Source of the DNA: CBDEUK01 sp965250225
Lineage (GTDB): Bacteria > Pseudomonadota > Gammaproteobacteria > Eutrophobiales > Eutrophobiaceae
Length of the DNA stretch: 64,000 nt
Direction: 5' to 3'
NCBI GenBank assembly: GCA_965250225.1
Contig: CBDFNQ010000025.1
Coordinates: 1 to 64,000 of the forward strand
Made by a program: the position numbers and the translations under genes. Every line of letters begins with the position of its first letter. Positions within the stretch are counted from its first letter, which is position 1. Below the pieces are notes generated by a model. It saw only the letters and a program-made list of their open reading frames with translations. It was not told the DNA's origin and did not search any database. Positions 17,630 through 27,023 of the stretch are shown in pieces.

Positions 17630-17693
17630 TAATCATTTGGCTGCAATTCAATCATGATTCAAGTGACGAATTATTTACTATTAAATTTCTTAA

Positions 17694-19523
17694 CTATTCT
17701 ACCGTTACTGACTTTGCCAGGTTTCGAGGTTGATCCACATCAGCACCTTTTAGCACAGCCACATGATAAGAAAATAACTGCAATGGTACAGTATACACTA
17801 TCGGCGCAATACACTCTGCCACGGTTGCCACATTGAATACCTGAATACCTTCACCACTTTCAACATGTGCACTGGCATCGGCGAATACAAATAATTCTCC
17901 ACCTCGTGCTCTTACCTCATGCAAGTTGGATTTAAGTTTTTCCAACAATGCATCATTAGGGGCAACCGTAATTACCGGCATATCATCATCCACCAACGCC
18001 AAAGGACCATGTTTTAATTCACCCGCGGCATAAGCTTCCGCATGGATGTAGGATATTTCTTTTAGTTTTAGAGCACCCTCCATGGCAATGGGTAACATAG
18101 TTCCTCTTCCCAAGAAGAGTGCATGATGTTTATTGGCAAATTGCTCTGCTATTTGCTCTATTTGATCGTTCATTTCCAAAACTGTATTGATTCGACCTGG
18201 TAAATTTTCCAGTTCATGAACAATAGTATTCTCTTCTTGCTCACTCAGATCAAAACGCCTGGCAATAACCACTATCAATAATAATAATGCCACTAATTGC
18301 GTCGTGAAGGCCTTGGTTGAGGCGACCCCAATTTCAGGGCCTGCCCTGGTCATGAACACCAGGTCAGAACCTCGAACCAGAGAACTTTCCGCCACATTAC
18401 AAATAGATAAACTGGCAATATAACCAGACTGCTTAGCCAACTCTAAAGCTGCGAGGGTATCCGCAGTTTCACCAGATTGGGAAATCGTAACAAATAAAGT
18501 TCCCGGCTGAACTACCGTCTTGCGATAGCGATATTCACTGGCAATCTCGATGTTACAGGGAATTCCTAAATTTTCTGCCCAGTATTTGGCTAAAAGACCA
18601 GCATGATAACTGGTACCACAGGCAATGATCTGTAAAGCCTTTACCTGTTCAAAAATAGCTTCAGCATCCATACCAAACGAAGCTTCCAGCACCTTGCCAT
18701 TTAAAACACGTCCTTCAAGTGTATCTGCTATGGCTTGAGGTTGAGAATAGATTTCCTTGAGCATGTAATGTCGATAACCGGATTTATCAGCTGCATCCGA
18801 ACGTAATTCAGAAATAGATACTGAACGCTCAACTTCATTACCGTCTTCATCATAAATGGTAATGTTATCTCTACGGATATCAGCGACATCACCATCTTGA
18901 AGAAAGATAAATTTTTGCGTAACAGGCAATAACGCGAAGACATCCGAAGCAATAAAATTTTCACCGATGCCCAGTCCGATAACCAATGGACTACCACGTC
19001 TGGCAGCTATCAAGCGCTCATTTTCATTCGTGCAGATGACACCTAATGCATAAGCACCTTCTAGATGCGTAATTGTTTTCTGAACTGCCGCCAGTAAATT
19101 GTTGCTTTCTTCAAGATACTCATGCACCTTATTTACAACCACTTCTGAATCGGTTTGTGAATGGAATTCATAGCCTGCTTCAGTTTGTTGGCTCCGCAAT
19201 AATTCATGATTTTCTATAATACCGTTATGAACCAGTGCAACCTTATCGCGACAGATGTGTGGATGAGCATTCTCAGTGCTGGGCTTTCCATGTGTTGCCC
19301 AACGAGTATGGGCAATACCGGTGCCTCCAGTTGCAGGGGTCGTCTCCAGTGCCTCTTCGAGCTTATGCACCTTACCCAGAACACGGGTACGTTCGAAAAC
19401 AGAATCATGATTTAAAACGGCTATACCAGCAGAATCGTAACCACGATATTCAAGCCGTCTAAGGCCTTCTAATAAAATCGGCGAAGCATCACGCTGTGCT
19501 ACAGCACCTACAATTCCACACAT
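17694..19523 (-). CDS. glmS: Glutamine-fructose-6-phosphate aminotransferase
   Basis: A 609-residue GlmS, normal length, which makes glucosamine-6-phosphate from fructose-6-phosphate and glutamine for peptidoglycan and LPS. The N-terminal glutaminase starts with the nucleophile Cys (MCGIVGAV) and carries HTRWATHG. Two SIS domains follow (SQSGETADTLAALELAKQSG; SYIHAEAYAAGELKHGPLAL). The end DVDQPRNLAKSVTVE is the family's C-terminal tail. No GlmS ribozyme-like core was seen upstream. It is flanked by the sigma-54 regulator and a Sel1 lipoprotein on the same strand, with no sign of functional linkage. Confidence 0.97.
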   Translation of the reverse strand: MCGIVGAVAQRDASPILLEGLRRLEYRGYDSAGIAVLNHDSVFERTRVLGKVHKLEEALETTPATGGTGIAHTRWATHGKPSTENAHPHICRDKVALVHNGIIENHELLRSQQTEAGYEFHSQTDSEVVVNKVHEYLEESNNLLAAVQKTITHLEGAYALGVICTNENERLIAARRGSPLVIGLGIGENFIASDVFALLPVTQKFIFLQDGDVADIRRDNITIYDEDGNEVERSVSISELRSDAADKSGYRHYMLKEIYSQPQAIADTLEGRVLNGKVLEASFGMDAEAIFEQVKALQIIACGTSYHAGLLAKYWAENLGIPCNIEIASEYRYRKTVVQPGTLFVTISQSGETADTLAALELAKQSGYIASLSICNVAESSLVRGSDLVFMTRAGPEIGVASTKAFTTQLVALLLLIVVIARRFDLSEQEENTIVHELENLPGRINTVLEMNDQIEQIAEQFANKHHALFLGRGTMLPIAMEGALKLKEISYIHAEAYAAGELKHGPLALVDDDMPVITVAPNDALLEKLKSNLHEVRARGGELFVFADASAHVESGEGIQVFNVATVAECIAPIVYTVPLQLFSYHVAVLKGADVDQPRNLAKSVTVE

Positions 19524-19564
19524 TTATGAAATAAATCCTGTCAGTTGGTTAATAAATATTGTAT

Positions 19565-20083
19565 TTAGAGCTGCTCATTTTTATCAACATACGTGTCATG
19601 GCTCATGAAACGCAGGCCTGGATCCAGAATAAACTCATTGGCCTCGATCTTTCCATGCATCTGCTGATTCGGACTCAGCTTATTCTCGGATGATAGGGCT
19701 TCTAGACGAACTTTACCGCTCTCACTGCCTTGTTGGGCTGAGGCAAAATACCAGATAAAGGCCTGATAATGATCTTGTTTAACACCCAGACCATTGTTGT
19801 TCATATCTCCCAAATTTCGCTGTGCATCCGCGTGTCCTTTTTTTGCAGCCCGTTCATACCATTCGACTGCTTTCTGATAATCTTTAGTCACACCAAGCCC
19901 CAGGAAATATTGAACACCGAGATAGTTTTGTGCATCCAGATCCCCATTCTTTGCTAATGGCTGCCACAGTTGAAATGATCGCTCGTAATTACCTTTCTCA
20001 AAAGCCACCTTGGGATCGTCCAATTGGGTACATGATGAAAGCAACAACGCGAGTAGCGAGCCCAATAGGATATCCAATTTCAT
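19565..20083 (-). CDS. Sel1-repeat lipoprotein
   Basis: A 172-residue secreted lipoprotein. The signal peptide ends in a lipobox (LLLSSC), so the mature protein should start at that Cys and be lipid-anchored. The body holds two or three Sel1-like (TPR-related) repeats with the typical pattern DAQNYLGVQYFLGLGVTKDY, QKAVEWYERAAKKGHADAQR and NNGLGVKQDHYQAFIWY. Sel1 proteins usually act as protein-binding scaffolds in the envelope. Its 5' end and upstream DNA recur as an imperfect copy near 26.07-26.20 kb. Confidence 0.88.
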   Translation of the reverse strand: MKLDILLGSLLALLLSSCTQLDDPKVAFEKGNYERSFQLWQPLAKNGDLDAQNYLGVQYFLGLGVTKDYQKAVEWYERAAKKGHADAQRNLGDMNNNGLGVKQDHYQAFIWYFASAQQGSESGKVRLEALSSENKLSPNQQMHGKIEANEFILDPGLRFMSHDTYVDKNEQL

Positions 20084-20200
20084 AAGTAATTTAAGAAACT
20101 ATTATAATTAGTTAATTTATTTAGATAATTCTAGCCATAATTTTACCGGATAGAAATCTATTTCTGCGATTAAGAGCATAAATAACAGGATTTTATGAGC
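20062..20200. repeat. Direct repeat copy 1 (5' end and upstream region of the Sel1 gene)
   Basis: This stretch, covering the first codons of the Sel1 lipoprotein gene and about 115 bases upstream, recurs imperfectly at 26066-26205. Shared blocks include CAATTTCATAAG, AATTTAAGAAAC, TTATTTAGATAATTC, CCATAATTTTA and AATCTATTTCTGCG. The two copies bracket the RAYT remnant and the giant sensor gene. Confidence 0.8.
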
Positions 20201-20208
20201 TAATTACT

Positions 20209-20403
20209 CTGCATCGTCTGTATTTGGGATTGGCTTCAACCGATGAGATTCGAAAGGATAACTACCTATCGCTATTTAACGCACAATTTGACTCGGATGT
20301 CGTACCCGATATCCGAAAAACAACAAACGGCAATTATGACTTCGGAAGTGATTGCATCAAATATGAGATAGAAAAAAACATTAAAACAGCCTGTAAGGCT
20401 TAA
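20209..20403 (+). pseudogene. C-terminal remnant of a REP-associated tyrosine transposase (RAYT)
   Basis: No start codon is needed to see a coding frame here: about 64 residues end at TAA 20401-20403. They read LHRLYLGLASTDEIRKDNY, then LFNAQFDSDVVPDIRKTTNG and FGSDCIKYEIE. This matches the C-terminal end of RAYT/TnpA-REP transposases, where a YRALF..L..IR..TN..LGN..F..EIE pattern is usual. The catalytic HUH and Tyr regions are absent, so it is a fragment. Confidence 0.75.
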
Positions 20404-20862
20404 GGGAAAGCAGGTACTTTTTTGTATAATAACGTCAGTTTCCACTCATGGGCTTAGTGCTCGGTAGTTTAATCCGTCTTATATTCTTTGAAAGATTCGG
20501 TTGTCTTTATACAAACCTTTCTACTCGCCGTGTTGTTAAAAGAGAACTAATTTCTGGTAATGACTGAAATTTAGGTAAATATTTCAAGTAAATACATGAA
20601 TATAGTACTGAATTTTAAGTAAGTGCTTTAATTTAGTTAAATTGATGGAATGTTGCTGGACATGCTGACAAATGCTTGAGAGTGTGCTTTACTAGACAGA
20701 GAGCAAGGATCAATTATGAACAGGATTTTAAGACGGTTTTTGCACTCTTAGGTTTTGTTTGGATAATAGACGAAACCAAAACGGCAACTGGTGATTAATT
20801 ATAAGAATAACAAAACGCATTAATTTTCGAAGTAGGAAGAATATTATTCTATATTAAAAACA
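20404..20862. other. Intergenic region upstream of the giant sensor gene
   Basis: About 460 bases without a convincing gene. A TATAAT at about 20426-20431 resembles a -10 box but is far from the next start. No riboswitch, tRNA or repeat was recognised. It probably holds the promoter of the 1712-residue sensor. Confidence 0.5.
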
Positions 20863-23800
20863 ATGCTCAATACCAAAAATACAAAAGATAAACATATTGA
20901 TTCGTCTTTACTAAAAGCTGAAGGTTCTACCAAAGAACTTGAACATATTAATACCCGTCTATCCCAATCACAACTTATTGCAAATTATGCAAGCTGGGAG
21001 TGGGATCTTATATCTAATAAAATCTATTGGTCAGAAAATGTATTTAACATACTTGAATATGATCCTGACAAAGTAAAGCCTTCTTTAAAAGCTCTGTTTA
21101 AAAGAATTCATCCTGATGATTTAAAAATTGTTTTTGCAACAATCCAGAAACGTGTAGGTGATGACAAACCCATTGAGATTAATTTCAGGATCATCATGCC
21201 TGATAAATCAATCCGCACTATCCATTCTTATTCAAGACTAGAGTGTAATCCCTCTACAAAAACACAATCATTCCTAACCGGAACCATACAAAATATCACT
21301 GAGCGCAAGCTCGTTGAGAATAATTTAATTAATATACAAGAAAAACTGCAAGATCGTGTTAATAAACGTTCTACTAAACTCGCAATTACAAATCAAAAAC
21401 TAAAAAAAGAGAGTCAAATACGAAAAGAAACAGAAATCGAATTAAAACTATATGAACAGATTGTTTCATCTGCCCGCGAATTTTTGTCGATCATTGATAA
21501 ATCCTATACCTACTTAACCGTTAACCAGTTTTATCTTGATTCCTTTCACCTAAAGAAAGATGAAATTGTAGGCCACACAATAGAAAGCCTGCATGGTAAA
21601 GAACGATTTGAAAACGTCATGAAGAAGGATATGGATAAGGTCCTGGCTGGAGAATATGTCAATTTAAAGCACTGGATAGAATTACCTTCTGGAAAGCGAT
21701 ATCTCGATGTGCTCTATTCTCCACTGACTGGAACGGGTGGAGAAATAATTGGTGTTGTCATCAGCGCACGTGATATCACAGACGAGAATACATATCTAAC
21801 GGCACTTAAATATAGTGATGAGCTTAAAGGCACAATCTTAAAAACAGCACTCGATGGCATTATAACAATAAATGAAAAAGGTGAAGTCCAGGAATATAAC
21901 CTGTCAGCCGAAAAGATCTTTGGCTATAGTTTTGATGAAGCTTTAGGAAAAAATATCGCTGATTTAATTATCCCACCAAGATTACGTGAACAACATAGAA
22001 ACGGTTTAGAAAATTTCCTGAAAACAGGCAAAAAACAGATCATAGGCAAACAAGTTCAGATTACAGCAATTCGCGCCAATGGTGATGAGTTCCCTATAGA
22101 GTTAGCTCTGGCCGAGATAAAGCTGAGTAATGATCGTTTATTTACTGCCTTTATCAGAGATATTTCCGAACGGGAAAAAGTTGAACAAGAGCTAATAGAA
22201 AGCGAACAACGTTACCGTACAATTGTTGAGATTGCGCCAGACTGCGTCAAGACAATTACAGATGAAGGTATGTTGTTGCAGATGAACCCAGCTGGTCTGG
22301 CCATAATCGAAGCCGATAGTTTAGAAGAAGTCAGCGGTACCTGTGTATATGACCTTGTCGTTGAAGAATACCGTAATGAATTTATAGCAATGAACAAGCG
22401 TGTTTTTAATGGAGAAACATGCGATCTACAATTCCAGCTTGATGGGTTAAAAGGTACGCGACGTTGGTTGGAGACGTATGCCGTACCCATTTATGAATCA
22501 GATAGCGATTCAGAGATTATAGGCCATTTAGCTGTCACCAGTGATATCTCCAAAAGAATAGAATACCAAAATACCCTTATGGAAAGTGAAGAACGTTTCC
22601 GTAGTTCGTTTGAACATGGCCCGCTTGGAATGGGTTTGGGCGATAAAGAGGGTAATATTCTCCAGGTTAACAAAGCGCTTTGTGAAATCTCGGGGTATTC
22701 AGAAGAAGAGCTGTTAAATAAAAATTTTCGGGAATTTATTCACCCGGAAGAAATAGAACTGAGTGTTAAGAACCTGAAACGGTTATTTTCTGGTGAGATT
22801 GATCATTACCGGCAAATCCGACGTCATCTTCATAAGCAAGGTCATTATGTCTGGGCCGATGTTAACGTAGCTGTTATCAATGACGCAGAAGGTACACCAA
22901 AATTCCTGATCAATCATTTACAGGATATTACCGAACGAAAACGGCTGGAAAACATTCAAAAAAGTCGAACACAAATACTCGAGGCGTTGGCAAACAGCGA
23001 ATCGATATACAATATTTTGCAACTCATTACCGAATCCTCAACGAATATTATGTCTGAGGCGCTTGTCTCAATATTGCTACTAGATAAAAATGGTAAGCAA
23101 TTGCGACATGGAGCTGCAACTGGGTTACCCGACTTTTATTGTGAGGCGATCGATGGCCTCGAGATAGGTTTGGGTATTGGTTCTTGTGGTGAAGCAGCAT
23201 TCGCCGGTAAACCGATGATTGTTAGTGATATTAACACTCATCCTAATTGGGCTCCGTATCGTGAACTAATATCAGAAACCGGTTTAAGGGCCTGTTGGTC
23301 AATCCCCATATTATCAACACAAAAAACGGTTCTGGGTACGTTTGCAATTTATTATAAGAATGTAAAAGAGCCGGCAAAGACTGATATAGAACTGATTGAA
23401 AGTCAGGCTAAGTTAGCGGCTATTGCCATAGAACGTAAATTAGGTGAACAAATATTATTGGAAAGTGAAGAACGTTTCCGTAGTTCGTTTGAACATGGCC
23501 CGCTTGGAATGGGTTTGGGCGATAAAGAGGGTAGTATTCTCCAGGTTAACAAAGCGCTTTGTGAATTTTCAGGATACTCATCAGAAGAACTATTAAATAA
23601 AAATTTTAGAGAATTTATACACCCGGATGATATTGAACTGAGTATCAAGAACCTGAAACGTTTATTTACAGGAGAGGTCAATAATTACCGACAGACCAGA
23701 CGTTATCTTCATAAGCAAGGTCATCATGTCTGGGCTGATATTAATGTCTCTGTAATAAATGACGCGGAAGGTAAACCAAAATACCTGATCAATCATTTAC

Positions 23801-26001
23801 AGGATATTACTGAACGCGTTCAGTCAGAACATTTACAGGAAGCCCAACGCGAGATACTCGAACAGATAGCGACTGGTGTTTCTCAGAAGAAAATTCTGGA
23901 TAATTTATGTTTGATGTTTGAATCCCTTGCACCAAGCGATGCAAAGGCATCGATATTGTTGTTTAACCCGGATGATAAGAAATTGTATGTGGGTGCGGCA
24001 CCCAGTTTATCAACTGTTGTTGTGAATGCATTTGAAGGCTTTATGGCCGGTGAATGTAAGGCCTCATGTGGCACGACGGCTCACCGGGGAGAAAAAGTTA
24101 TCGTGGAAGATGTCTCAGTCAACCCGTTATGGAAGGATTTTAAGGATTTTGCACTGGAGAACAAGATTTTGGCTTGCTGGTCAACACCATTTTTTTCTGA
24201 GCAAGACGAGGTACTAGGTACCTTTGCGATTTCATTACCGAGGCCTACTTCACCGACAAAATATGATATCGAACGACTTGAAACGGCCGGTTATCTTGCC
24301 AATATTGTCATCGAGCGCACTCGTTCAATCGATACATTGCGTATTAGCGAACAAAAATTCAGAACACTTTTTGATGAAAATCCTTGTATGTTTTTTACCG
24401 TCGATAAATCTGCAAGAGTATTATCAGTTAATCAATTTGGTGCAACAGAGCTTGGTTATACAACAGCTCAGATAATAGGCAGATCATTATTCAGTTTTAC
24501 CGACGATGATCAAAAAATTACTGTTACACGTTATTTAAAACAATGTTTTGATAATCCTGATGATGTCCATCGTTGGGAAATGCAAACATTAAAAAATGAT
24601 GGGACAAAATTATGGGTTAGGGTCTTGGCAAAGATTGTTGTTGATATCGATAACAATAATACAATATTGATCGTCTGTGAAGACATAACCGAGGCGCACG
24701 TATTGTCAGATAAACTTGTCCATCAGGCTACGCATGATGGTTTAACTGGCTTAATTAATCGGCATGAATTTGAAACACGTATGCATAGGGCTTTATTATC
24801 AGCCCAGTCTCACAATGCTCAACACGTGTTATGTTATCTTGATTTAGATCGATTCAAGATCATCAATGATACCTGTGGACATACGGCCGGAGATGAATTA
24901 TTACGTCAATTGAGTAAAATGTTGCAAGGACATATACGGAGTCGCGATAGCCTGGCCAGGTTGGGTGGTGATGAGTTTGGTCTATTGATTGAGCAATGTT
25001 CTCTTAATAAAGCCAAACAAATCGTCAATACATTAAAACAGATCATTACTGAATTTGACTTTCATTGGGACAATACCTTTTTTAAAATAGGTGTCAGTAT
25101 CGGAATAATCGAAATTAACAGTAGCTCAATAAGCATCTCAGATATATTAATGTCTGCTGATAATGCATGTTATACCGCTAAAGATAAAGGACGTAATCGA
25201 ATTTACATCCATCAGAAAGGTGATGCGGAGTTAGCAAATCGTCGCCGTGAAATGTTGTGGACAACACGAATTCAAAAGGCATTTGAGGAAGATCGTTTTT
25301 GTCTTGCATACCAACATATTCGCCAATTGGGCTCGAACGAAAACAAAAGAGAACATGGGGAAATCCTGGTTCGAATGGAGGATGAACAAGGAAATATTAT
25401 TCTACCTGATATCTTTATCCCTGCGGCAGAAAGATACAATTTGATCACCCGTATTGATCAACATGTAATCAATATGGCCTTTAGCTGGCTTAAAGGGAAC
25501 CCTGATTTTCTGGAACGACTCGATGTATGCTCAATCAATCTGTCAGGATCTTCTATGGCGGATGAAAGTGTTTTAGATTTTATTATTCAAAAAATATCGG
25601 AATACAACATCCCTGCTAACAAGATCTGTTTCGAAATTACAGAAACCGCTACTATAGAGAATCTAAACAGCGCTAATCATTTTATCACTGTGTTGAAAAA
25701 ACAGGGTTGTTTGTTTGCATTGGATGATTTTGGTAGTGGGCTATCATCGTTTGCTTATCTTAAATCATTACCCGTTGATTATATAAAGATTGATGGCACC
25801 TTTGTCAGAGATATCGCAAGTGAACAATGTGATTTAGCCATCGTAAAATCTATTCATGAAATTAGTCGTGCCTTGAATAAAAAAACAATTGCTGAATTTG
25901 TAGAGAATGATTTTATTTTAAACATTCTTGAAGAAATTGGCGTAGATTATGTGCAAGGCAATGGTATTAGCTGTCCCATACCATTGGATGAATTAAAATG
26001 A
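20863..26001 (+). CDS. Giant multi-PAS/GAF GGDEF-EAL protein (c-di-GMP turnover)
   Basis: A 1712-residue cytoplasmic protein with no membrane segment. Approximate order: PAS1 (36-148), coiled coil (155-195), PAS2 (196-309), PAS3 (325-438), PAS4 (451-566), PAS5 (576-693), GAF1 (700-863), PAS6 (870-986), GAF2 (990-1153), PAS7 (1163-1280), GGDEF (1284-1451), EAL (1467-1712). The cyclase motif LGGDEFG is intact. The phosphodiesterase domain has EILVR for EALLR, plus FEITET, ALDDFGSGLSSF and IKIDG, so catalytic acids are mostly kept. It could both make and break c-di-GMP under control of many sensory inputs. PAS5-GAF1 and PAS6-GAF2 look like a tandem duplication, with about 106 bases almost identical. 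Confidence 0.92.
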   Translation: MLNTKNTKDKHIDSSLLKAEGSTKELEHINTRLSQSQLIANYASWEWDLISNKIYWSENVFNILEYDPDKVKPSLKALFKRIHPDDLKIVFATIQKRVGDDKPIEINFRIIMPDKSIRTIHSYSRLECNPSTKTQSFLTGTIQNITERKLVENNLINIQEKLQDRVNKRSTKLAITNQKLKKESQIRKETEIELKLYEQIVSSAREFLSIIDKSYTYLTVNQFYLDSFHLKKDEIVGHTIESLHGKERFENVMKKDMDKVLAGEYVNLKHWIELPSGKRYLDVLYSPLTGTGGEIIGVVISARDITDENTYLTALKYSDELKGTILKTALDGIITINEKGEVQEYNLSAEKIFGYSFDEALGKNIADLIIPPRLREQHRNGLENFLKTGKKQIIGKQVQITAIRANGDEFPIELALAEIKLSNDRLFTAFIRDISEREKVEQELIESEQRYRTIVEIAPDCVKTITDEGMLLQMNPAGLAIIEADSLEEVSGTCVYDLVVEEYRNEFIAMNKRVFNGETCDLQFQLDGLKGTRRWLETYAVPIYESDSDSEIIGHLAVTSDISKRIEYQNTLMESEERFRSSFEHGPLGMGLGDKEGNILQVNKALCEISGYSEEELLNKNFREFIHPEEIELSVKNLKRLFSGEIDHYRQIRRHLHKQGHYVWADVNVAVINDAEGTPKFLINHLQDITERKRLENIQKSRTQILEALANSESIYNILQLITESSTNIMSEALVSILLLDKNGKQLRHGAATGLPDFYCEAIDGLEIGLGIGSCGEAAFAGKPMIVSDINTHPNWAPYRELISETGLRACWSIPILSTQKTVLGTFAIYYKNVKEPAKTDIELIESQAKLAAIAIERKLGEQILLESEERFRSSFEHGPLGMGLGDKEGSILQVNKALCEFSGYSSEELLNKNFREFIHPDDIELSIKNLKRLFTGEVNNYRQTRRYLHKQGHHVWADINVSVINDAEGKPKYLINHLQDITERVQSEHLQEAQREILEQIATGVSQKKILDNLCLMFESLAPSDAKASILLFNPDDKKLYVGAAPSLSTVVVNAFEGFMAGECKASCGTTAHRGEKVIVEDVSVNPLWKDFKDFALENKILACWSTPFFSEQDEVLGTFAISLPRPTSPTKYDIERLETAGYLANIVIERTRSIDTLRISEQKFRTLFDENPCMFFTVDKSARVLSVNQFGATELGYTTAQIIGRSLFSFTDDDQKITVTRYLKQCFDNPDDVHRWEMQTLKNDGTKLWVRVLAKIVVDIDNNNTILIVCEDITEAHVLSDKLVHQATHDGLTGLINRHEFETRMHRALLSAQSHNAQHVLCYLDLDRFKIINDTCGHTAGDELLRQLSKMLQGHIRSRDSLARLGGDEFGLLIEQCSLNKAKQIVNTLKQIITEFDFHWDNTFFKIGVSIGIIEINSSSISISDILMSADNACYTAKDKGRNRIYIHQKGDAELANRRREMLWTTRIQKAFEEDRFCLAYQHIRQLGSNENKREHGEILVRMEDEQGNIILPDIFIPAAERYNLITRIDQHVINMAFSWLKGNPDFLERLDVCSINLSGSSMADESVLDFIIQKISEYNIPANKICFEITETATIENLNSANHFITVLKKQGCLFALDDFGSGLSSFAYLKSLPVDYIKIDGTFVRDIASEQCDLAIVKSIHEISRALNKKTIAEFVENDFILNILEEIGVDYVQGNGISCPIPLDELK
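22581..22686 (+). repeat. Internal repeat copy 1 (start of PAS5)
   Basis: Nearly identical at the DNA level to 23460-23565, with one mismatch seen by eye (a/g in the GGTAATATT / GGTAGTATT segment). It encodes ESEERFRSSFEHGPLGMGLG and the following residues of two PAS domains of the same protein. Homology continues at lower identity to the end of each PAS domain. Confidence 0.9.
23460..23565 (+). repeat. Internal repeat copy 2 (start of PAS6)
   Basis: Partner of the copy at 22581-22686, 879 bases downstream and in the same reading frame. The near-identity of this block, against more diverged flanks, suggests recent duplication or gene conversion. Confidence 0.9.
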
Positions 26002-26014
26002 GCAGAGCGTAAAA

Positions 26015-26086
26015 TGAGGGACAGAGTGGAGTATACGACGAAAGCAACAACACGAAGAACAAACCCAGCCAGGCATTCAATTTCAT
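26015..26086 (-). pseudogene. Remnant of a second Sel1-lipoprotein 5' end
   Basis: From ATG 26086 the minus strand reads MKLNAWLGLFFVLLLSSYTP, clearly parallel to the start of the Sel1 lipoprotein at 20083 (MKLDILLGSLLALLLSSCTQ), but the lipobox Cys is now Tyr. No Sel1 repeat follows; the frame runs into the 3' end of the giant sensor gene. It is a decayed duplicate of the signal-peptide region only. Confidence 0.65.
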
Positions 26087-26205
26087 AAGCAATTTAAGAA
26101 ACAATCATAATTGATTCATTTATTTAGATAATTCAAACCATAATTTTATCTTATAGGAATCTATTTCTGCGTATAAGAACACAAACAGCAAGGTTTATGA
26201 CTGTT
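26066..26205. repeat. Direct repeat copy 2 (Sel1 upstream region)
   Basis: Imperfect copy of 20062-20200, including the start codon region of the Sel1 remnant and its upstream DNA. The copy ends in the segment before the minus-strand terminator. Confidence 0.8.
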
Positions 26206-26239
26206 CAAGGACTCCAACAAACACGCTGTAAATATAAAA

Positions 26240-26272
26240 AAAGCCCCGACCGGTTTCCCGATCGGAGCCTAA
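26240..26272 (-). terminator. Rho-independent terminator
   Basis: On the minus strand GCTCCGATCGG and CCGGTCGGGGC pair (with two G-U pairs) around a GAAA loop and are followed by seven T. It sits about 40 bases downstream of the minus-strand frame ending at 26308, showing that this decayed gene was once a transcription unit. Confidence 0.85.
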
Positions 26273-26307
26273 TGTACATAAGACTAAGGTCTTAAGTTAG
26301 GTCACTG

Positions 26308-26790
26308 TTATGGTGAATTAGGACAATCACCTGCATTAAATTCATTACAGGCCACTTGATCCTCGGCAAAAGGATAACCTAACGAGTCTTCAGACCATTC
26401 AATATCAGCCATGTCACCGTCCCCATCTGCATCATAAATATCAGCAAGTATCGGGGTTACCGTCGTATATTGATCCGGGTTGCTAATGCCATGGTCATCC
26501 ATGTAGGGATCAACGTATGGATTATCAGCATGACTGAAATTACCGTAGGTACTATTGAGAATGACATAGTCTTTCGACAGACCATTTTCACCTGTGGAAC
26601 CTGCATTATTGGCCAAGTTCTTGAATTTCCTGTTCCAGCTTTTACCGTCCAGGTTGCCATACAATTTGATATCAATAACCAGCGAATCACAAAGTGGAGT
26701 AACCTCCTAGTAGTTAACTGGCCAGGCTGCACCGAAAAAAGGTCTTGCCAAAATCACCACCCATCGCGGTACATTCAACTTCTAATGTGT
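26308..26790 (-). pseudogene. Decayed gene for an acidic, probably exported protein of unknown family
   Basis: The minus strand shows a coding-like series broken by one nonsense codon and one frameshift. It starts within TGTNTLEVECTAMGGDFGKT, shifts at an A/T run (26735-26740) to FFGAAWPVNY, then a TAG. It then reads EVTPLCDSLVIDIKLYGNLD and on to an acidic C-terminus containing ADIYDADGDGDMADIEWSED and ending CNEFNAGDCPNSP. The DxDxDxDG-like segment (DADGDGDMADIEW) resembles a calcium-binding dockerin or EF-hand loop. No signal peptide or start is left. Family not recognised. A proper terminator follows. Confidence 0.5.
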
Positions 26791-27023
26791 TTGTACCGGT
26801 TTATTAAAAGTTTTGAACCTTTTTTTCAATCACTCCTCTAAAACAGTTGTTACCTAAAAACAATGATGTGTGCATCGAGTTATTGAATATCTTGTTCACT
26901 TAAATTAGACAGGAATCATTTTTGATACTCATCCTGTCTCTCTTCAACAGGAAATACTGATTGATAAAGACAATCATTGTTTTTGATAAATTTCCCTACA
27001 CTCTTAAGGTGGAAACTCATTAA

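Noticed and set aside
19524..19564. Possible glmS ribozyme or leader control near glmS
   Set aside because: The leader between the Sel1 gene and glmS is only about 40 bases and has no ribozyme-like core.
26470..26841. Plus-strand open frame of 123 residues
   Set aside because: It lies antisense to the coding-like minus-strand pieces, has no family features, and the terminator downstream of the minus-strand frame supports the other strand.
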